Source: Ctenosaura bakeri (taxonomy: Eukaryota; Chordata; Lepidosauria; Squamata; Iguanidae). Taken from it: a stretch of 64,000 nt of DNA. A program made the position numbers and the translations under genes. The notes below the pieces were generated by a model. It had not been told where the DNA came from. It saw only the letters and a program-made list of their open reading frames with translations, and did not search any database. Location of the stretch: the NCBI GenBank assembly GCA_948474755.1, contig CAOLHI010001286.1:1-64000 (forward strand), in the 5' to 3' direction. Below, piece after piece: positions 20,481 to 33,800 of this stretch (positions are counted from its first letter, which is position 1; every line of letters begins with the position of its first letter).

Positions 20481-22179
20481 CATTTTTACACTTTGGGGCT
20501 GACAGTTTTAAAGACGCAGGCAGCATCAGCCCTAAGGAAAAGAAAGTGTTACGTAGACACGTGTGTGTGCATGCAGGCATTGATTATGAAGGCCTGTTGG
20601 GTTTTGAAAAAACAAAACAAAACAATGTGTTGAGGATTAACCTTTTGGGAGAGGGGGCATGAAAAACCTTCTGCCTCTGTAAATGGCCCAGCCGTTTTAG
20701 AGCAGACAAAAGAGTGGAAAGCCTCTTCTTTTGCTACCCTTCTATAAAGAGCAAGAAATTAGTTATTCTCTTTTGCTCAAAAAGTTAGGCCAGTATGGGA
20801 TCTTGCCCAGATCCTACTGCAGCTAGGCATGAGTGCCATTGATACAAACTGTGTTCATTTCCACTATCCAGATGACAACACTACACTACTGGCACATTAT
20901 AGAGAGTTTTTAAAAATGTAACACTGCTTCATAGCACCTGGACAAGGCTGGCCCCAAAACATTTTTGCTGCTTGAGGTAGAGCAGCAGATAGTGACACTC
21001 ACACATATGTGTACACAAGTGCATGCACACATACATACACCTTTTCCATGTCAGGATACACGAAGCCCGAAGCCAGCCAAATTATTTCAGCACATGAGGT
21101 AGAAAATCCAACAAGCATCTCTTCTTGTCCCCAGCAATAAAAATATAACAGCAGAGTAAATAACTAAGCAGTTTTTAGGGAGGGGTGTTGTGGCAGTCTT
21201 TCTTTGCCTAATAATAGGACCAGCCCTGCACCTGAAGCAATATGAAATGTCAATACAGGGAAAATGAGTGCAACAGTTCTCGAGATAATGATGTACCACC
21301 AAGCTTTAATGATACTGCTTTAGCATCCCTTAAAATTCGTTGGATGTTTCACCAGACCTGCCAAATTTGCTTCTAATTGTGCTTTCAGGAAATGCTGTAT
21401 GCCATACCACCAGTGCTTGTTTTTGAGAAATTTCACCTGTCTTCGCAAAGCTCAATGCTCCTTCCAGTGTTTTGCAGAAAAAGGAATAACAGACTTCTCT
21501 TTTTGAGTTTAAATTTTAATTTCATTGAAATGTCTACAAGTGATGGTGTAAAGACACTGAAGATATTTGTAACACTCCTTTAAAAAACAAAAACAAGGGA
21601 TCTGTCACTTTCTATCAACAGAAGACAACGCCCCTAGTCTTACACTGGTACTACATGGATACCTCAGTCCTTCTCTCAACATCAGACCCATAATGTACAA
21701 TTTCCCCTAAATTATCAAGGAACCATAGGAGATTATTATTTGCTGTAGATACTTCTATCTTTATGCTTTGTGCTGGAATACTTATGTATTAGGCTCCCCT
21801 CTGGGGAAAAATAATTTTCACCAAAAAAATACAGAGGATGCTAAGTAACTTAATGGATAATAAAATGCTTTGCATTCCTAGGATTGCTATTTAAAGACCA
21901 ACTTGATGCTTTATGTAAAATAAGCATTGTAGCTGTGGAGGTCCTTGCCTGGCATTTCCATAAAAATCACTACGGGAAAAACACTTTTTCCCCCAGCGAC
22001 CATAACACATTTTAAAGCTTCATTAAAAAGCTCCCTCTGGACAAAGGGACCTTCCTGCTAGTTCCTAAAGGGTGGGAATTACTATATAAATTGGAGGAAG
22101 GGGGGTTTACAAAAACTTTGGGGGATCACTCATCTCTATATGAATATTAATAGTGTAAAGGTCAACTGATTTATTAAAG

Positions 22180-22270
22180 CTACAGCCCCATGCATGCATA
22201 CCTAGGAGTAAGTCCCACTGAAACCATTGGTGTTTATTTCTCAATAGCAGCACATATGACTGAACTGTAA
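22180..22270. repeat. Palindromic repeat of the GCAATCCTATGCACAC type, diverged
   Basis: TACAGCCCCATGCATGCATA, CTAGGAGTAAGTCCCACTGA and a TTTATTTCTCAATAG block follow the same order as the copy at 15.56 kb. Confidence 0.5.
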
Positions 22271-22689
22271 AAATCAATTATATATTCTATGGAATATCAT
22301 ATGAAATTTCAGCCAAAGGCTGCATATCTGTTCATTTAAAATTTCACCTGAAAGGTATAAATAGGAATGCTATTGCATATTTCATGGCAAAATCTTTGAG
22401 AAGATTCTTCAGTGAGATTAAACAAGCTTCCAATCCTATGTTTAAGTCTCACTTGGGGACTTCCCATAGGGTTCTGCTTTTCCAAAATACAAAAAGGAAG
22501 CTGGGAAGGATAGTCAGTGGAATGTAGCAGGCCTCTTGAAATATTTTGTGAGTGATATATTTTTAAAAAAGTTATGATGTGAGCCACATTGATTGAATGA
22601 ATTTTTATGCTGCCTTCCTCCCAAAATGAAAACTGGGACACATTTAGCCAAGCAAAATCAGTGTATGGTCAGGAAGTTAAAGTTATTAA

Positions 22690-22985
22690 TGAAGAAGAAC
22701 ACACAAACTTGGAGAAGCTGCAGCAGTTTGCTTTTGCCTGAGCCAATGGGAAAGGGCAAGATTCCTCCAGCATCTTTCCTGTCTCTCCCTGATGTGTTAA
22801 CTGGGTGCAAATTACTTTTGCACTTTGAGCTCCATTTGTACCAATAGAAGCAAGCTGAGGACAAAGGGGGAAAGTGGGTGGAAGAGGGAGAAACTGAGAC
22901 ATTTTAAAAGCAGTTGAAAAAGTGGGATGACAGAACATTAATCAGGACTGTCCCTGCCAAACTGGGACGTTTGGAGAATATGCCA
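22690..22985 (-). repeat. Unclassified dispersed repeat, copy 2 (inverted)
   Basis: The reverse complement of TTAACTGGGTGCAAAT, TTTTGCACTTTGAGCTCCAT and AGCAAGCTGAGGACAAAGGG matches blocks of the copy at 3.74-4.08 kb in the correct order. It ends near AAACTGGGACGTTTGGAG, a block also seen as TTTGGAAGGGAAAGTCC at the start of the 44.4 kb copy. Confidence 0.75.
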
Positions 22986-24619
22986 ATCTTATAAAGTAAA
23001 CATGCAAAGAATTGGGCTATATGTTGCTTTATAAGAATAGCCATTTTGTAGAACCAGTGCATGGAACCAGCTGGCCAAAATAGAATATAGTAAAAAGGCA
23101 GAGCACAGTTATTTGCCCTATGCCAGGGACAGAAAATCCAGATGTTCTGTGACTGTAACTTCCATCAACCCTAGCCAGCATAACAAATTACAACAGGTCA
23201 CAGAAAATGCAGCCCTACAACACTTAGAGAGTGACAAATTTCCTATTTCTGTCCTTGGCACTGTAGTCATCCTAAAACAACTGTATTCTATATTCTAGGA
23301 ACATAGAGCCAGCCAGACATGCACCTCACATCATCTCCTCATCACACTCTTTCTGCAGCAAGGAACCAGTATCAAGGGTGACAAAAGGACACAGCATATT
23401 TGTCCTGCTTTCCCTCCTCACAAGTAGAATCTATGAGGGCCAGCAACTAACTAGTTGAAATTGTTTAAGCTATCAGTGAAACTGGAAATTTTCCAATGAA
23501 AAGGGGCAACTTAATTAAATTTATTCTTTAAATAAACTGTTTGACCAAGATCCAGATTTCAGGATAAACCTAATTCCAGAATTCAGATATTAATTATGCT
23601 ATTTATTAATTAAATGACAAACAATGCTAAAGAGCTACCAGATTTTATGATTAGATAATTCAAAGGTTGCAAGATTTTTAAATCAACAAGGGCAGTTTTG
23701 GAGGTTCTTTCAGTCTGATTGGTTTTCCTTTGTTCAGCACTAGGCTTTGCGCAGAGGCTCCTCTTCTGTCCCGGGAAACTGAATTTTAAAGCTCTTCAAA
23801 CTTTTACTGGGATCCACATGGGAATCAGCAGTACAGTAATAAACCAGTAGTGATCACGGATGGCGTTTTTCAACTGCATTCTAGTAAGGCATCTAAATTG
23901 CAGTTTAATAGTTCAGTTCCTCTCTCCTGCTGCACACACACATAAATGCAATTAAATTAGGGTGGTGGGATTTTTTAGTTTATTAGCAATTAACTAAACA
24001 CATTAACTTTCCCATCTTTTGAACCTGTATGCTTTTAGACACCTGCATAGGGCTATAATCAAACAGTGAGCTTTAACATATGGGAGAGACACAGATAAAT
24101 TGGCACTTAGTAGTTTGTATGTACAGATTTTACAACCTGATTATTTTTTCATTATGTTATCCTAGGATAACCCTGTGTTTGGCATGCAGGGATTTATGGT
24201 CATATCCCTCATAGAGATAAGAGTAGGGTACACTGAATTCCTAGGTGGTCCCCATCCTGGGCCAGTGGAGATCTGGGTCAACTGAGCTTTAGCAAGGCTG
24301 CTACCTCATCCACTTTAAGGTGCCTTAAGAGATAAATCTAGATATGCTAAAATGTATCCCAGGTCACAGACCCTTGGGAAAATAAAGAATCAAGACATTT
24401 ACAAATATACCTCTCCTTTGATGGATCTTAGTTCTATTTAAATATTTTGTTGCAGGGGCTTCAGAGATCATGGCCAGCATTCATTTCACCCTGGCACTGA
24501 ACACTGGAAGGGCTTCCCAACCCAACAGGGAAGCAATCGAAGAGCACTGTAACCAAGGTTCATTGGCTAAGATTCTATATCAGCTGCTTAGCTATGTAAT
24601 CACCTTAGTTCCATAGCCA
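22986..24619. other. Single-copy sequence, no gene seen
   Basis: No transposon was recognised. A candidate conserved element lies at 23690-24030. Confidence 0.45.
23690..24030. promoter_or_regulatory. Candidate conserved non-coding element
   Basis: A repeat-free stretch contains TCTGATTGGTTTTC (inverted CCAAT), CCTTTGTTC (SOX/TCF-like), TTTGCGCAGAGG and AGCAATTAACTAAACACATT (homeodomain/forkhead-like). These are motif readings only. Confidence 0.22.
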
Positions 24620-24935
24620 TGTAATGTCTCCAAGCCTGACATAGAGGGCAGCAGTTGCTGTGAGCAACAGGGATCTGTGTGATCAGGAAGCAGCTGGTTG
24701 ACATTCCTACCCCTCCCACAGGCAATCCTCAGTGCAACAGTCAGAAACAGGATCCCTGTTAAAATCCCCCTCCACACTGGAGATCACTTGCAGGAAGGAA
24801 GTGAAAATGTCAGTAAACTGCTTCCTGATCAACAAAAGAACAACCTCTGCTGCTAGCAGTGACTGCTGCCTGGTAAGTCAGGAGTGGGGGACTTTCACAG
24901 TCCCTACATATTACCTAAACTTGTGAATATGCAGG
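24620..24935. mobile_element. Foldback repeat, copy 1
   Basis: The left half (CCAAGCCTGACATAGAGGGC, then GGTTGACATTCCTACCCCTC, then CAATCCTCAGTG) is mirrored by the right half (CACTGGAGATCACTTGC, AAAATGTCAGTAAACTGCTT, GCCTGGTAAGTCAGG). An inverted homologue lies at 26.64-26.95 kb. The shared edge reads ACTTTCACAGTCCCTACATA here. Terminal duplications were not found. Confidence 0.65.
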
Positions 24936-26639
24936 AATCATGCATACAGATCAGTCACAAATGCATACATATTTGACTGAGTAAATTTTAGCCATTGTTT
25001 ACTCTAGGAGATTAAACAGAAGAAAGCACACAGGAAACTTTAAAGTATGATACACAGTTCCTTTAGAAATCCCAGCATTCTAAAGGACTCAAATGTAGAT
25101 CTCGCCTTCCAAAAAAAAAAAAAAAGTTCTTAGAAATCATGAATTCCTCTTCTCTGATCATACATTATTCCCTGAAAAAAAATGGGCAATATCTGGCCAT
25201 CAGCAATTTTCATGGGAGTTACAAGGGTTCAGTAAAATGTTAAATAAATAAATAAATAAATAACCAGGTGAAGCACACTCATGATTTCAGAATCAAAGAA
25301 TATGAATGTTTTTAAACATTCCATTACAAGTAAAGTGCTCACTGGTTCTTGGGGGAGCTGGCCATAGAGGCATTTTCTCCTCTGATGATAGTTTGACTAT
25401 GGGCTTTCTTTTCTTCATAGTGGCAGCACTGAAGTCCAAAGTATCATCTTGGTCAGAAATTGGAGAAGGGTTTTTTGTGTTGTTGTTGTTTTTTGTCTCC
25501 CACTCCCAGCTGGGGGGTTTCTGGCACTATAACCCAAAAGTTAACTTCTCCTAGTACTGCTCTTGGATTATGGGTGGGTGGATGAGTGGATATTAACCAA
25601 GGGTGGAAGCGCGGAATTAATGAAGCTGAATAGACAGTGGGGAGAGAAGAACTGCCTAACTCTCTTCCCTGAAACCATGAGATCATGAGGTGAAGCAAAA
25701 GAAGTACTAGGAAAGAAGGGAGTGTGAGTAGTGTGCATGATGGAATGCAAGAAGGAAACCAGAGGCACACTGTGAGGGTGCAAGGTGAGGTGGTGGAAGG
25801 AGTAGAAGAGATGGGACAGTTAGAGGTATGAGCAGTGGAGCATAAGAAGCAGGCAGGAACACATCACATGGTAAGGCAAGAGAGACAGTAGGAGAGCCAG
25901 CAAAGTGAGTGGTGGAGCACAATAAGCATGGAAGAGTGCACGCTCATTGCAACTAGGTGAGGAGAAAGAGTAAGTAGGAAGGAAAGGAGCATGGGATGAG
26001 GTGAAAGGTGCATTGGCAGAGCATGAAAAGGAAGAGAGATAGCAGTGGTGAGGGGCAAAGAGCAAGAGAATGAGATGTGATATCACAAATTTGGGGAAGG
26101 AGGAAATGGTGCAGGAGATACAGTGGTAGAATCCGAAGAACAAAAGAGGAGAGCACAGCAAAGGCATGAGGTAAGTCTAGGGAGGGAGAAGAATGGGGTG
26201 GGGCAAGTTAGGACACATTGAAGCAGGCAAGAGAACAGCAAGAGAGGTGCTCAGGAGGAGGGAACCAATGCAATTATTGCTCCCGTGCTCTGCTCCCTGA
26301 GGCAGCCAACTCAAGACACTACCTTGAGGAAATAAGGGGTTAGAAAAAGAAATGAAATGGTAGATTGAAACTTATTAAGGTAGATGCTTCATGTGAACCT
26401 TCAGATTTCAGGGAAACAGAACCAACTAATTATAAAGTAAAAGTAAAGTCTTGTTTGATAGACTATACCACATTTATCTATCTTAGGAGTAAGGTATGGG
26501 CATTTGAACTGTTCACTCATATGAGCTAATAAATCAAATGGCTGGAATTTACAGTCACAGTTATAAATAAAAACCTAGTTTATAGTTACAAACCTAGAGT
26601 TACAAAGTTGTGACTGGTTCATATTCATGATCCCTATGT
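24936..26639. other. Single-copy sequence plus purine-rich tract, no gene seen
   Basis: The block includes an A-run near 25110-25125, an (AAAT)n run at 25241-25263, and a long purine-rich tract (25650-26200). Confidence 0.45.
25650..26200. repeat. Long purine-rich tract, possibly a decayed minisatellite
   Basis: The plus strand is strongly purine-biased over about 550 bases. GAGCAT/GAGCACA, GGTGAGG and AAGAAGCAGG-like words recur irregularly. The bias leaves long minus-strand open frames of Ser/Leu/Pro/His-rich low-complexity sequence (for example 115 codons at 25820-26167), which I do not regard as genes. Confidence 0.5.
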
Positions 26640-26945
26640 ATTCAATAGTGTAAGAAATATGTAGGGATTATGAAAGTCCTCCAGTCTGGATGTACTGGGC
26701 AGCAAGTGATGAGGTCTATTCTCCATTTGATTGGGACATAGTACACTGACATTTACACCCCCTACCTCAAGCAATCTCCAGTGCAATAAGGAATTATGAC
26801 AGAGATCCTGCTTCTGACTGCCACGCTGGAGATTTCTGGGGAGTGGTGGAAATGTCAGTCTGCTGCATTCTAATCAGCAGGAGAACAGACTCCTGTCACT
26901 CACAGCATTGGCTGCCTAGCAAGTCTGGACTGGATTGTGAGGAGA
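26640..26945. mobile_element. Foldback repeat, copy 2 (inverted relative to copy 1)
   Basis: The left half (CCAGTCTGGATGTACTGGGC, ACACTGACATTTACACCCCC, AGCAATCTCCAGTGC) is the imperfect reverse complement of the right half (CACGCTGGAGATTTCTGGGG, GAAATGTCAGTCTGCTGC, GCTGCCTAGCAAGTCTGG). The edge ATATGTAGGGATTATGAAAG is the reverse complement of the edge of copy 1 near 24890-24915. Confidence 0.65.
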
Positions 26946-27834
26946 AGGAAGTTGTTTTGCTGTTGCTAATGGAGTTGGAATTTTATGATCTATCTTTTAC
27001 TGCCCTTTCCCTGGTCTTACATGGCCAAGAATGGACATGGCCTCTGCCTGCACTGATATCTCTTCAGGTGATTTTCAGTGATAACGGAAATAATATCTGA
27101 GACAAAATATAGGCCTTTGACTCTAATATCCTCACTTTTCTTCTCTTGTATGATCCTAAACATCGTTGCCTGATGAATAAGCCAGTGAAGCTTCAAGAGT
27201 TTGCATAATGTATGTTCTTCATTTTGGTTGGCCAAAAAAAAGTATCACTCTTTTGTGGATTTTGGATTTTGTTGTATTCTATTGCATGGCCAACAGAGCT
27301 ATCCTGATTATGTTTCCTAGCCTTGATACAAACACCACTAACAAATGAAGCTGTGCTGTTGCAGAAGGAATATGAAGATGTCATAGAATACCATTGTAGG
27401 GGGATCTAGAGTTGGACAATGGTGGTGATGAGCAAGCTTTTGAGTTCTCCATATATTTTCTTCTGGACAGATGAAGGAATTAAAAAGTGACTGGGTGTTT
27501 GGATGAGTGAAAGTTGGCATAGTGTTATGGCCTTAAAGGTCCTAAAGTGTTAAGATGGAGTATAGAGAGATGGAGTGTGAAAATGACCATCTTCACTGAG
27601 TGTGGTTCTCCAAGGTACTACACAGGTTAAACCTGTGTCACATCCAGAAATGCACCAAAGAAGCAAATACCATGGCTAACTTCCCTGTTTTGGAAAAGGC
27701 AAGAACTAGCTGTACTTCAGATCAGTAAATAAGCTCTGTAAACATTTAGAAAATGCCATCCATCTTTGGAAAAGACAACCAGATATACACCTGTCAAGTC
27801 AGAAATAAAACCATACGCACCAGCATTTCACAGA
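26946..27834. other. Single-copy sequence, no gene seen
   Basis: No recognised repeat and no frame with a domain is visible. Confidence 0.45.
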
Positions 27835-28150
27835 GCAAAACTTGGACACATGTGACCAAGCAACTTTGGAGCATGGTGAAAATGGCAAAAGTTATTCATA
27901 AGGAAGAACACAAAAGCTAGGAGAACATGTAGCAGTTTGCCTTTGCCTGAGCCTACTAGGAAGGGTAAGCTCCCCCACCGCCCGCCTGCTGAGTTAACTA
28001 AATACAAACTATTTTAGCACTTTGAACTCAATTTGTGCTAACTGAAATAAGCTGAAGACAAAGCGAGAAAGTGGGAGGAGGAGGAAGAGAGAGAGAGAGA
28101 GCTATAGCAATGAAGAGCTGTAGCAACTGCAGTATTTTGACACATTTGCC
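27835..28150 (-). repeat. Unclassified dispersed repeat, copy 3 (inverted)
   Basis: The blocks AAGCTAGGAGAACATG, AGCAGTTTGCCTTTGCCTGA, GAGTTAACTAAATACAAACT, TAGCACTTTGAACTCAATTT and AATAAGCTGAAGACAAAGCG occur in the same order as in the 22.7 kb copy. A GA microsatellite (about 28083-28101) has grown inside it. Confidence 0.75.
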
Positions 28151-30411
28151 CCAATTGGAGGAGACTACAGGTAATTGTATTTTAGCCCCTAAAAGGCAAA
28201 AGCACTCTATACATTTTCCACTCATCTGCTCTAAAGGCCAATGTCCCTTTGGAAAAGCTATTCTAAGATAGCTGAGGCTGAAAGATGTGCAATTTAACAC
28301 TGAAAATCATTGTTAAAATGCCAGTAGCCCTGCCCTCTTGGAACTTGTATGTAAATACATCATTCAGTGTTTGTTTCCTTGTTTTAGGTAAAGAGGCTTT
28401 AATAAAATGTTTTACTCTTATTATTAATTTGATTTGCAGAAACCAATCTTCTGCCTTTATGCCAAAAATACTGAGATTCTGAGGATATTATGGAGTTCTT
28501 CATGATCTGGAGACTTTTAATCTTCAAAATTAGATTCACAGTACAAGTAAAGCAATATAAAGTTTTCTGTATTGTCACACATGCAATGGATAGCGGATGC
28601 ATCTTTCATATAAGAACAGAGAAGTCCTCAACAATACTCCAGTCAACAGTGCAACACAAAACATATCTATTAGGTTAAGAGCTTCTCTTTTCAATGATAT
28701 GCAACTTAGCGGAGAGGGAATATCTTTAGACCACTGGCATTGTTCCTTTTGCACACTCCAGTCTTGTGGAGTAGTGGTAGCACTGAAAAAACACCTCCTC
28801 TAAGGTTTCATTCTGATATTTGCATCAGTATAAAATTTAAGCATATTCAAGTGTCACAAAAAGCATTTCACTCCAAGAACTACTTACAGTTCTGCTCACT
28901 CACCTGTACCTTTGAAACCTTCCTTACTATAAATAATGTAAGGACCAGTCTAGACATAATTTTAAACATATCTCTGAATTTACCACAAGGGCTTTAAATG
29001 AAAATAGTATCTCCTGGGAAGGTTGAATGTTACTGGAATAATAGCTCTGTGTGTGTGTGTGTGTGTGTGTGTTTAGTGGGGGCTTAACTCCTTCCTCCTC
29101 TGTTCTGGTCCTCAGGAAAATTACTCCTTGGAAGCTGCTATTTGCATTCTACTACCAACCCCAATTCCTGTTAACTACAGTGGAGGAAAATTGTGGGTTA
29201 AAAGTTTAGGCCTGTAAATTTTCCTTCACAAAGCTAATGAAAACTTATGGGGTAAGGACCAATCTGGAGAACATGACTGCTTTTACAAAAGGAAAATTGC
29301 ATTTGTTGTTGGTGTGTGTCTGCAAGTCATTTCTGACATACGATTAGGAATTCCAAATAGGGAGGTCCAACACAACATATAATTTGTGCTTTAAAACTTC
29401 CTGCTGTTAGACAGTGCCTGAACTAGGCATGAAGCCTTTTATTGGGTCACTCCTGACCATTATAGCAAAACACCAGCAATAGAATCTGCTTTTCAGAAAA
29501 GGATTGAATTAAATTTCTCATCTGGAATAGGATTGTTGATTTATCCACTTCTAGTTAAATCTTGATGCCTTTAGCAAAATATACACGTGTGTATGTATGT
29601 TGTCTTAATGAACATACATGACAACCCAAACCCCTCTTTCAGGCAAAGGGGCATGCCGAGCAGCGGTTGGTAAAAAATCTCAAAAATGAATTATCCGTTT
29701 GCAGGTGAAGTGACAGCAGAGGTGGGCAAAGTGTGCGATGATGGCCACGCATAGTTCTCCAGTGCTGTTTTTGTGCCCTACCAAGGGTCAAAAATGTCAC
29801 TAAATGTCCTCTAGGAAGTATAGGGCATTTTGCTGCCTTTTTGATCCCTTGGGCCATTTTAGGGCCAGGAGAGGTCATTTTTAAAAACATGAAGTAAACT
29901 GCAGGTGACTCCTAATCACTTCTTGTTTTTTCAAACCTTCTTCTTAAGCTAAAACGGCTATGGGAGGGCCTATAAAACATGTCAAAATGTCCCCCTAGAA
30001 TGTTTTTGGGTGCATTTGGGAGCAAAACAAAATTTTGCTATTCTTTGCAGGGGGTATAATGAAGGGTGACCTTCCAAGGTCTCCTGATGTGGCTCCTTAG
30101 CCTCTTACAGTTGCACACTCTTGAACTACAGGTATTTTAGCGTCAGCAGAGGCCTTCCCAACTGCTCCTCAGTCAACAGCCATTGCTTTTAAAGTGTCCC
30201 TGTACACTCCCCAGTGTCCCTCTTCTTCTGAGGGCTCCAAGTGCCTAGATATTCATCATCCAAAGAGCAGGATCAATTCTTCTACCTTTATTTGAAGGAC
30301 TGGTATCGTAAGGCTGCAACCCCAAACATGTATTCCTGTGGCTTGTAGAAAATGAAGCTGGGAATCTACTCTGAATTTTATTCAGAGCTTTAAAGGAACT
30401 TCCCAGGTGAC
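28151..30411. other. Single-copy sequence, no gene seen
   Basis: The block holds a (TG)n run at 29048-29073 and a short minus-strand SINE tail fragment near 29303-29352 (GTGTGTCTGCAAGTCATTTC). No gene is apparent. Confidence 0.45.
29048..29073. repeat. (TG)n microsatellite
   Basis: About twelve uninterrupted GT units are present. Confidence 0.95.
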
Positions 30412-30890
30412 GGCAATGATGATGATGATGATATTTATTTATATCCCATTTCAAGGTTCAAAGTGGATTACAACAGTTTAAAAAAACATAAAAATTCACA
30501 AAATGTAAAAGTTAAAAAGTGATTAAATTGTCCAAAAAATTAAAACCAGTTCAGACATAAACCATTAAAACAAATACACACAGCAGCAAGACAAATTTAA
30601 AAAGTCCAGCATATTGATTAGGTGAGACAGGCCTTCTACAATCAGTCTTCACAGGCCTGTTGAAACAGAAAGGTATTGCTATCTGCCAAAAGAGAGTAAG
30701 GAGAGTGCCAGTCTAACCAATCTGAGAAGGGAGTTCCAGAGCCTCAGGGCAATGACTGATGCTAAATTTGTTTTGGGGGCAGAATTTAGCACCCTGGATA
30801 ATTCCTTTAAAGCTGGCAAATTCACTAGCCGATTAACATTAGAACAATGTGTAACACCCACTGAACGGTGGAGGTAACCATTCAGTAGAA
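30412..30890 (-). mobile_element. L2-like LINE 3' relic
   Basis: On the plus strand it begins with a (GAT)n run, then ATATTTATTTATATCCCATT, then CAAAGTGGATTACAAC, an A-rich stretch, and GAGAAGGGAGTTCCAGAGCC. This is the inverted 3' end of a squamate LINE of the L2 type, as I recall the family. A weak minus-strand frame reads ALRLWNSLLR at 30679-30861, like the LWNSLP motif near the end of LINE ORF2. The family name is uncertain. Confidence 0.6.
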
Positions 30891-33800
30891 ATGCACAGGC
30901 TCACATTGTTAGACAATGATAGCATTTGACAAAGGAAGTTTTTAAAATCGTATTTAAAACTAAGCTAAATTTTAAAAATTGGTTCTCAGCCCCGGTGAAA
31001 CAATTGCAAACTGAGCTGTGTGTGTGTCCCCTACTCAACATGGCAAAGGCAATTTTGCATCACACTAAACTACTTGTGATTTCATTAGCAGGAGCCTACT
31101 TCAAATTGCCTCAAACTATCATGTGCACTGAAATATAATATAATTTATTTTAACTTGTTAATTTATTAGTCCATTGAGAGAAAAATGCTTAAAGAAGATT
31201 TTAATTGCTCAACAAACTGGATTTCTAGCTATATATTTTCCATCTGTCCATAACATGTAATTGTCATAAATCATCTATTTATTTAAAAGCAATATAATTA
31301 AAATATTAAATTAAATTATACTATTACCTTAAATATTAAATTAAATTAAATTAAAATATAAATGTTCTTTACTCTATTGTGGATATCTGCATTTTTAATG
31401 CCTGCAAAACTCTTAGACTAAGAGGGGCAAGAGGGAAAACATATTTCAGAAATAGCATTTAAAATACATGGAATGGTTGTTCCATAGCTACAGTTGCTGT
31501 AGGAACTACAACTCTGAATACTGGGGCTATTGTGCACTTAATCTTCTACAATGTTGCATTAACTTTTTTGCATTACATTTATATCTAATATGTTTCCATT
31601 TGCTATTCTCAGGAAATGTAAATTATTTGCATCCCTTGTCAGCAGTGTGACACAAAAAAACTTGTTATTGGTAAATCATCTCAGATCTTTCCTGGAACTT
31701 CTGAGGAGTGTTGATAAATGAAAATTGCTCTTTTTTAAAAAAAAAAAATCACCGAAACCCAAATTTCTTGTTCTTTCTCCTTCTGCCACCACCTGCCACA
31801 CTGACAAAGAATTAAAGGAAATAGGACATTGCTAGCATTTTTTACAAGCTAGGATTATTCTATTATTGCTGGACTAAGGTATAATACACCTAATATTGTA
31901 TTCCCTGTAAATAATTTAAGGAAGCAATTACAGCCTCTAGACAGTCAATGTCTAATTATCAAATGTGTTAATGATAATGAACTTTAATCAATAGAAGCTA
32001 CATGAAGCTCTATTTCTCACAAGATTTTCCAACAAATAAAACTGCGTACATTTGCAAGTTTTATTCAGAAGAAAAAGAAGCTCTTTATAAGATGCACAGC
32101 CCACAAACTGAAAGCCAATATCATCTAATGGACTGAAGTTCTGAGTAACAACCTTTAAAATGTGTAGTGTCATTATGTGTTGTTTGTTACACTCAAAGGG
32201 GGAAAAGTCCTAATGAAGTTTTTTTTCCTTACTACAGGCACAGCTGCAATGCTTGGATTGATGCCACCCATAGTCCTTTATATGCATGATATAACTTAAG
32301 AGCACATATCCTGACTTAACAGGTTTGAAGATAATAGCAGCTCAACTTTTTTTGGTAAGTATTAGTCATGGGCATGGGACAGGGGAAAGATTGAGGTTAT
32401 CCAGAGTATTAGATTTCCTCCTGATTGTTTAAGAACATTAAATACATCTGCACTTAAATGAGAAATTAAACAAACAAAAAGGCCAGATTCATGATAATGA
32501 AAAGTAGGGTGATTTAGCAGCTGCTTGAGTCTCTATGTGCTCTCCTTGGCTGCAAGTCTTCAAAAGGCAGGAATGTTCTTGAGAAGTATTTGATCAAACT
32601 GAAATGTAGCTCCTGGAGAGAAGTGTTGTTATCTCAGTCCTAAACTCTCAAAGAGTGAAGTACATCAGGGCTAGCACAAAAATTCACTATGACATAGAGT
32701 AGAAGTAATGGGAGGCAGGACAATTTAGGTCTGTCCCTTCCTGTTCATGTGGCTGATTTAAACAGCCTAAACTTCCTACCTAGGCAGCACTGCATGCAGC
32801 TGTCTCCATGGTTTAAACTGGACTCTCAGCCACTAGGCAACTGCATGCTTCCTGCCAGCCACCTTGGCAGTTCAAATGCTTTCTCAAATCATGGATCCCT
32901 GATGTGCTGAGGCAACTTGGACAGAGAAGGAGATGGCATTTAAATGCAGTACCAAACACATGGAAAAAACCTACATGGGTAAGGTGCTGTTGTTAATAAA
33001 GCACCTGCCATCCCACTTTAAAAATCAAGCCAAAATCAAACTGATAAAGGGAGAAACAGTCTTCTTATGTTTTGATTCTGGGCCTGCCTTGAAGAGATTT
33101 CTGTTGGATGATACTCATAAAGTCCTTCACAAAACATATACACACACACTACTTCTACAGCAAGATGCCTTTGCCTCAGCTATGACCTACTATGATCTTC
33201 TTATAAAACTTGCTGTTCCATGCTCTAATGACAAGAGAGGAATACGATCCTGCTGGTTACCCTTTCATTACTATTGTCCCATCCAATTGTTTTTTTTATA
33301 ATAGTTCTATTCATCCATTGGTTGAAATACTGCCATTTTTAAAGCATACCTAATCAGTCACTGACTAATTCTACTTGAGAATCAAACTTTAGTAACAAGC
33401 AGACTATATTCAATGGATGTGATTGCAATTGTTGAGTACTTATACTTGGGATAGGCACCCTAAGATCATAAGAATATCTGTTAAAAATCAAAATAACAGA
33501 AGACATCTTTCTGATATGTGAAGGCTTGTTCTATCAACTGTACTTAATAAAAAGACAATGGGAGCCTAAATGAGTAGGCCGCTGTCCCCAGAATAAAATG
33601 ATGCAAGTCCTCTGTGCTATGTGAGATGGCATGCTACCAGCAAGTGAATATTTGATGGTAGTGCATTGCAGTTAATTCTTGCAGATCCAAAACATCAATT
33701 GCTATGTTTTAAGAACTGCACACAAAAAAATTACAAATATAACTGGATCAAGTAAACATATACGGACAAACTAATCATGTGTGCTGTGGGCCATGTGCAA

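Larger units (their letters stand above)
17935..22689. other. Mostly single-copy sequence, no gene seen
   Basis: The block contains two small palindromic repeats (18245-18475 and 19049-19136), one GCAATCCTATGC-type repeat near 22180-22270, and a candidate conserved element at 20040-20480. No frame with a domain or credible splicing was found. Confidence 0.45.

Noticed and set aside
25453..26167. Overlapping minus-strand frames rich in Ser, Leu, Pro and His
   Set aside because: They are complements of a purine-rich tract, and their composition reflects the tract.
32215..32300. Possible exon after TTTTTTTTCCTTACTACAG
   Set aside because: The acceptor is plausible, but every phase meets a stop within about 20 codons. 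No partner exon or recognisable peptide is visible.
32933..33301. A 122-codon plus-strand open frame
   Set aside because: No recognisable family was seen, and the frame starts and ends in AT-rich unique sequence without promoter or splice signals.
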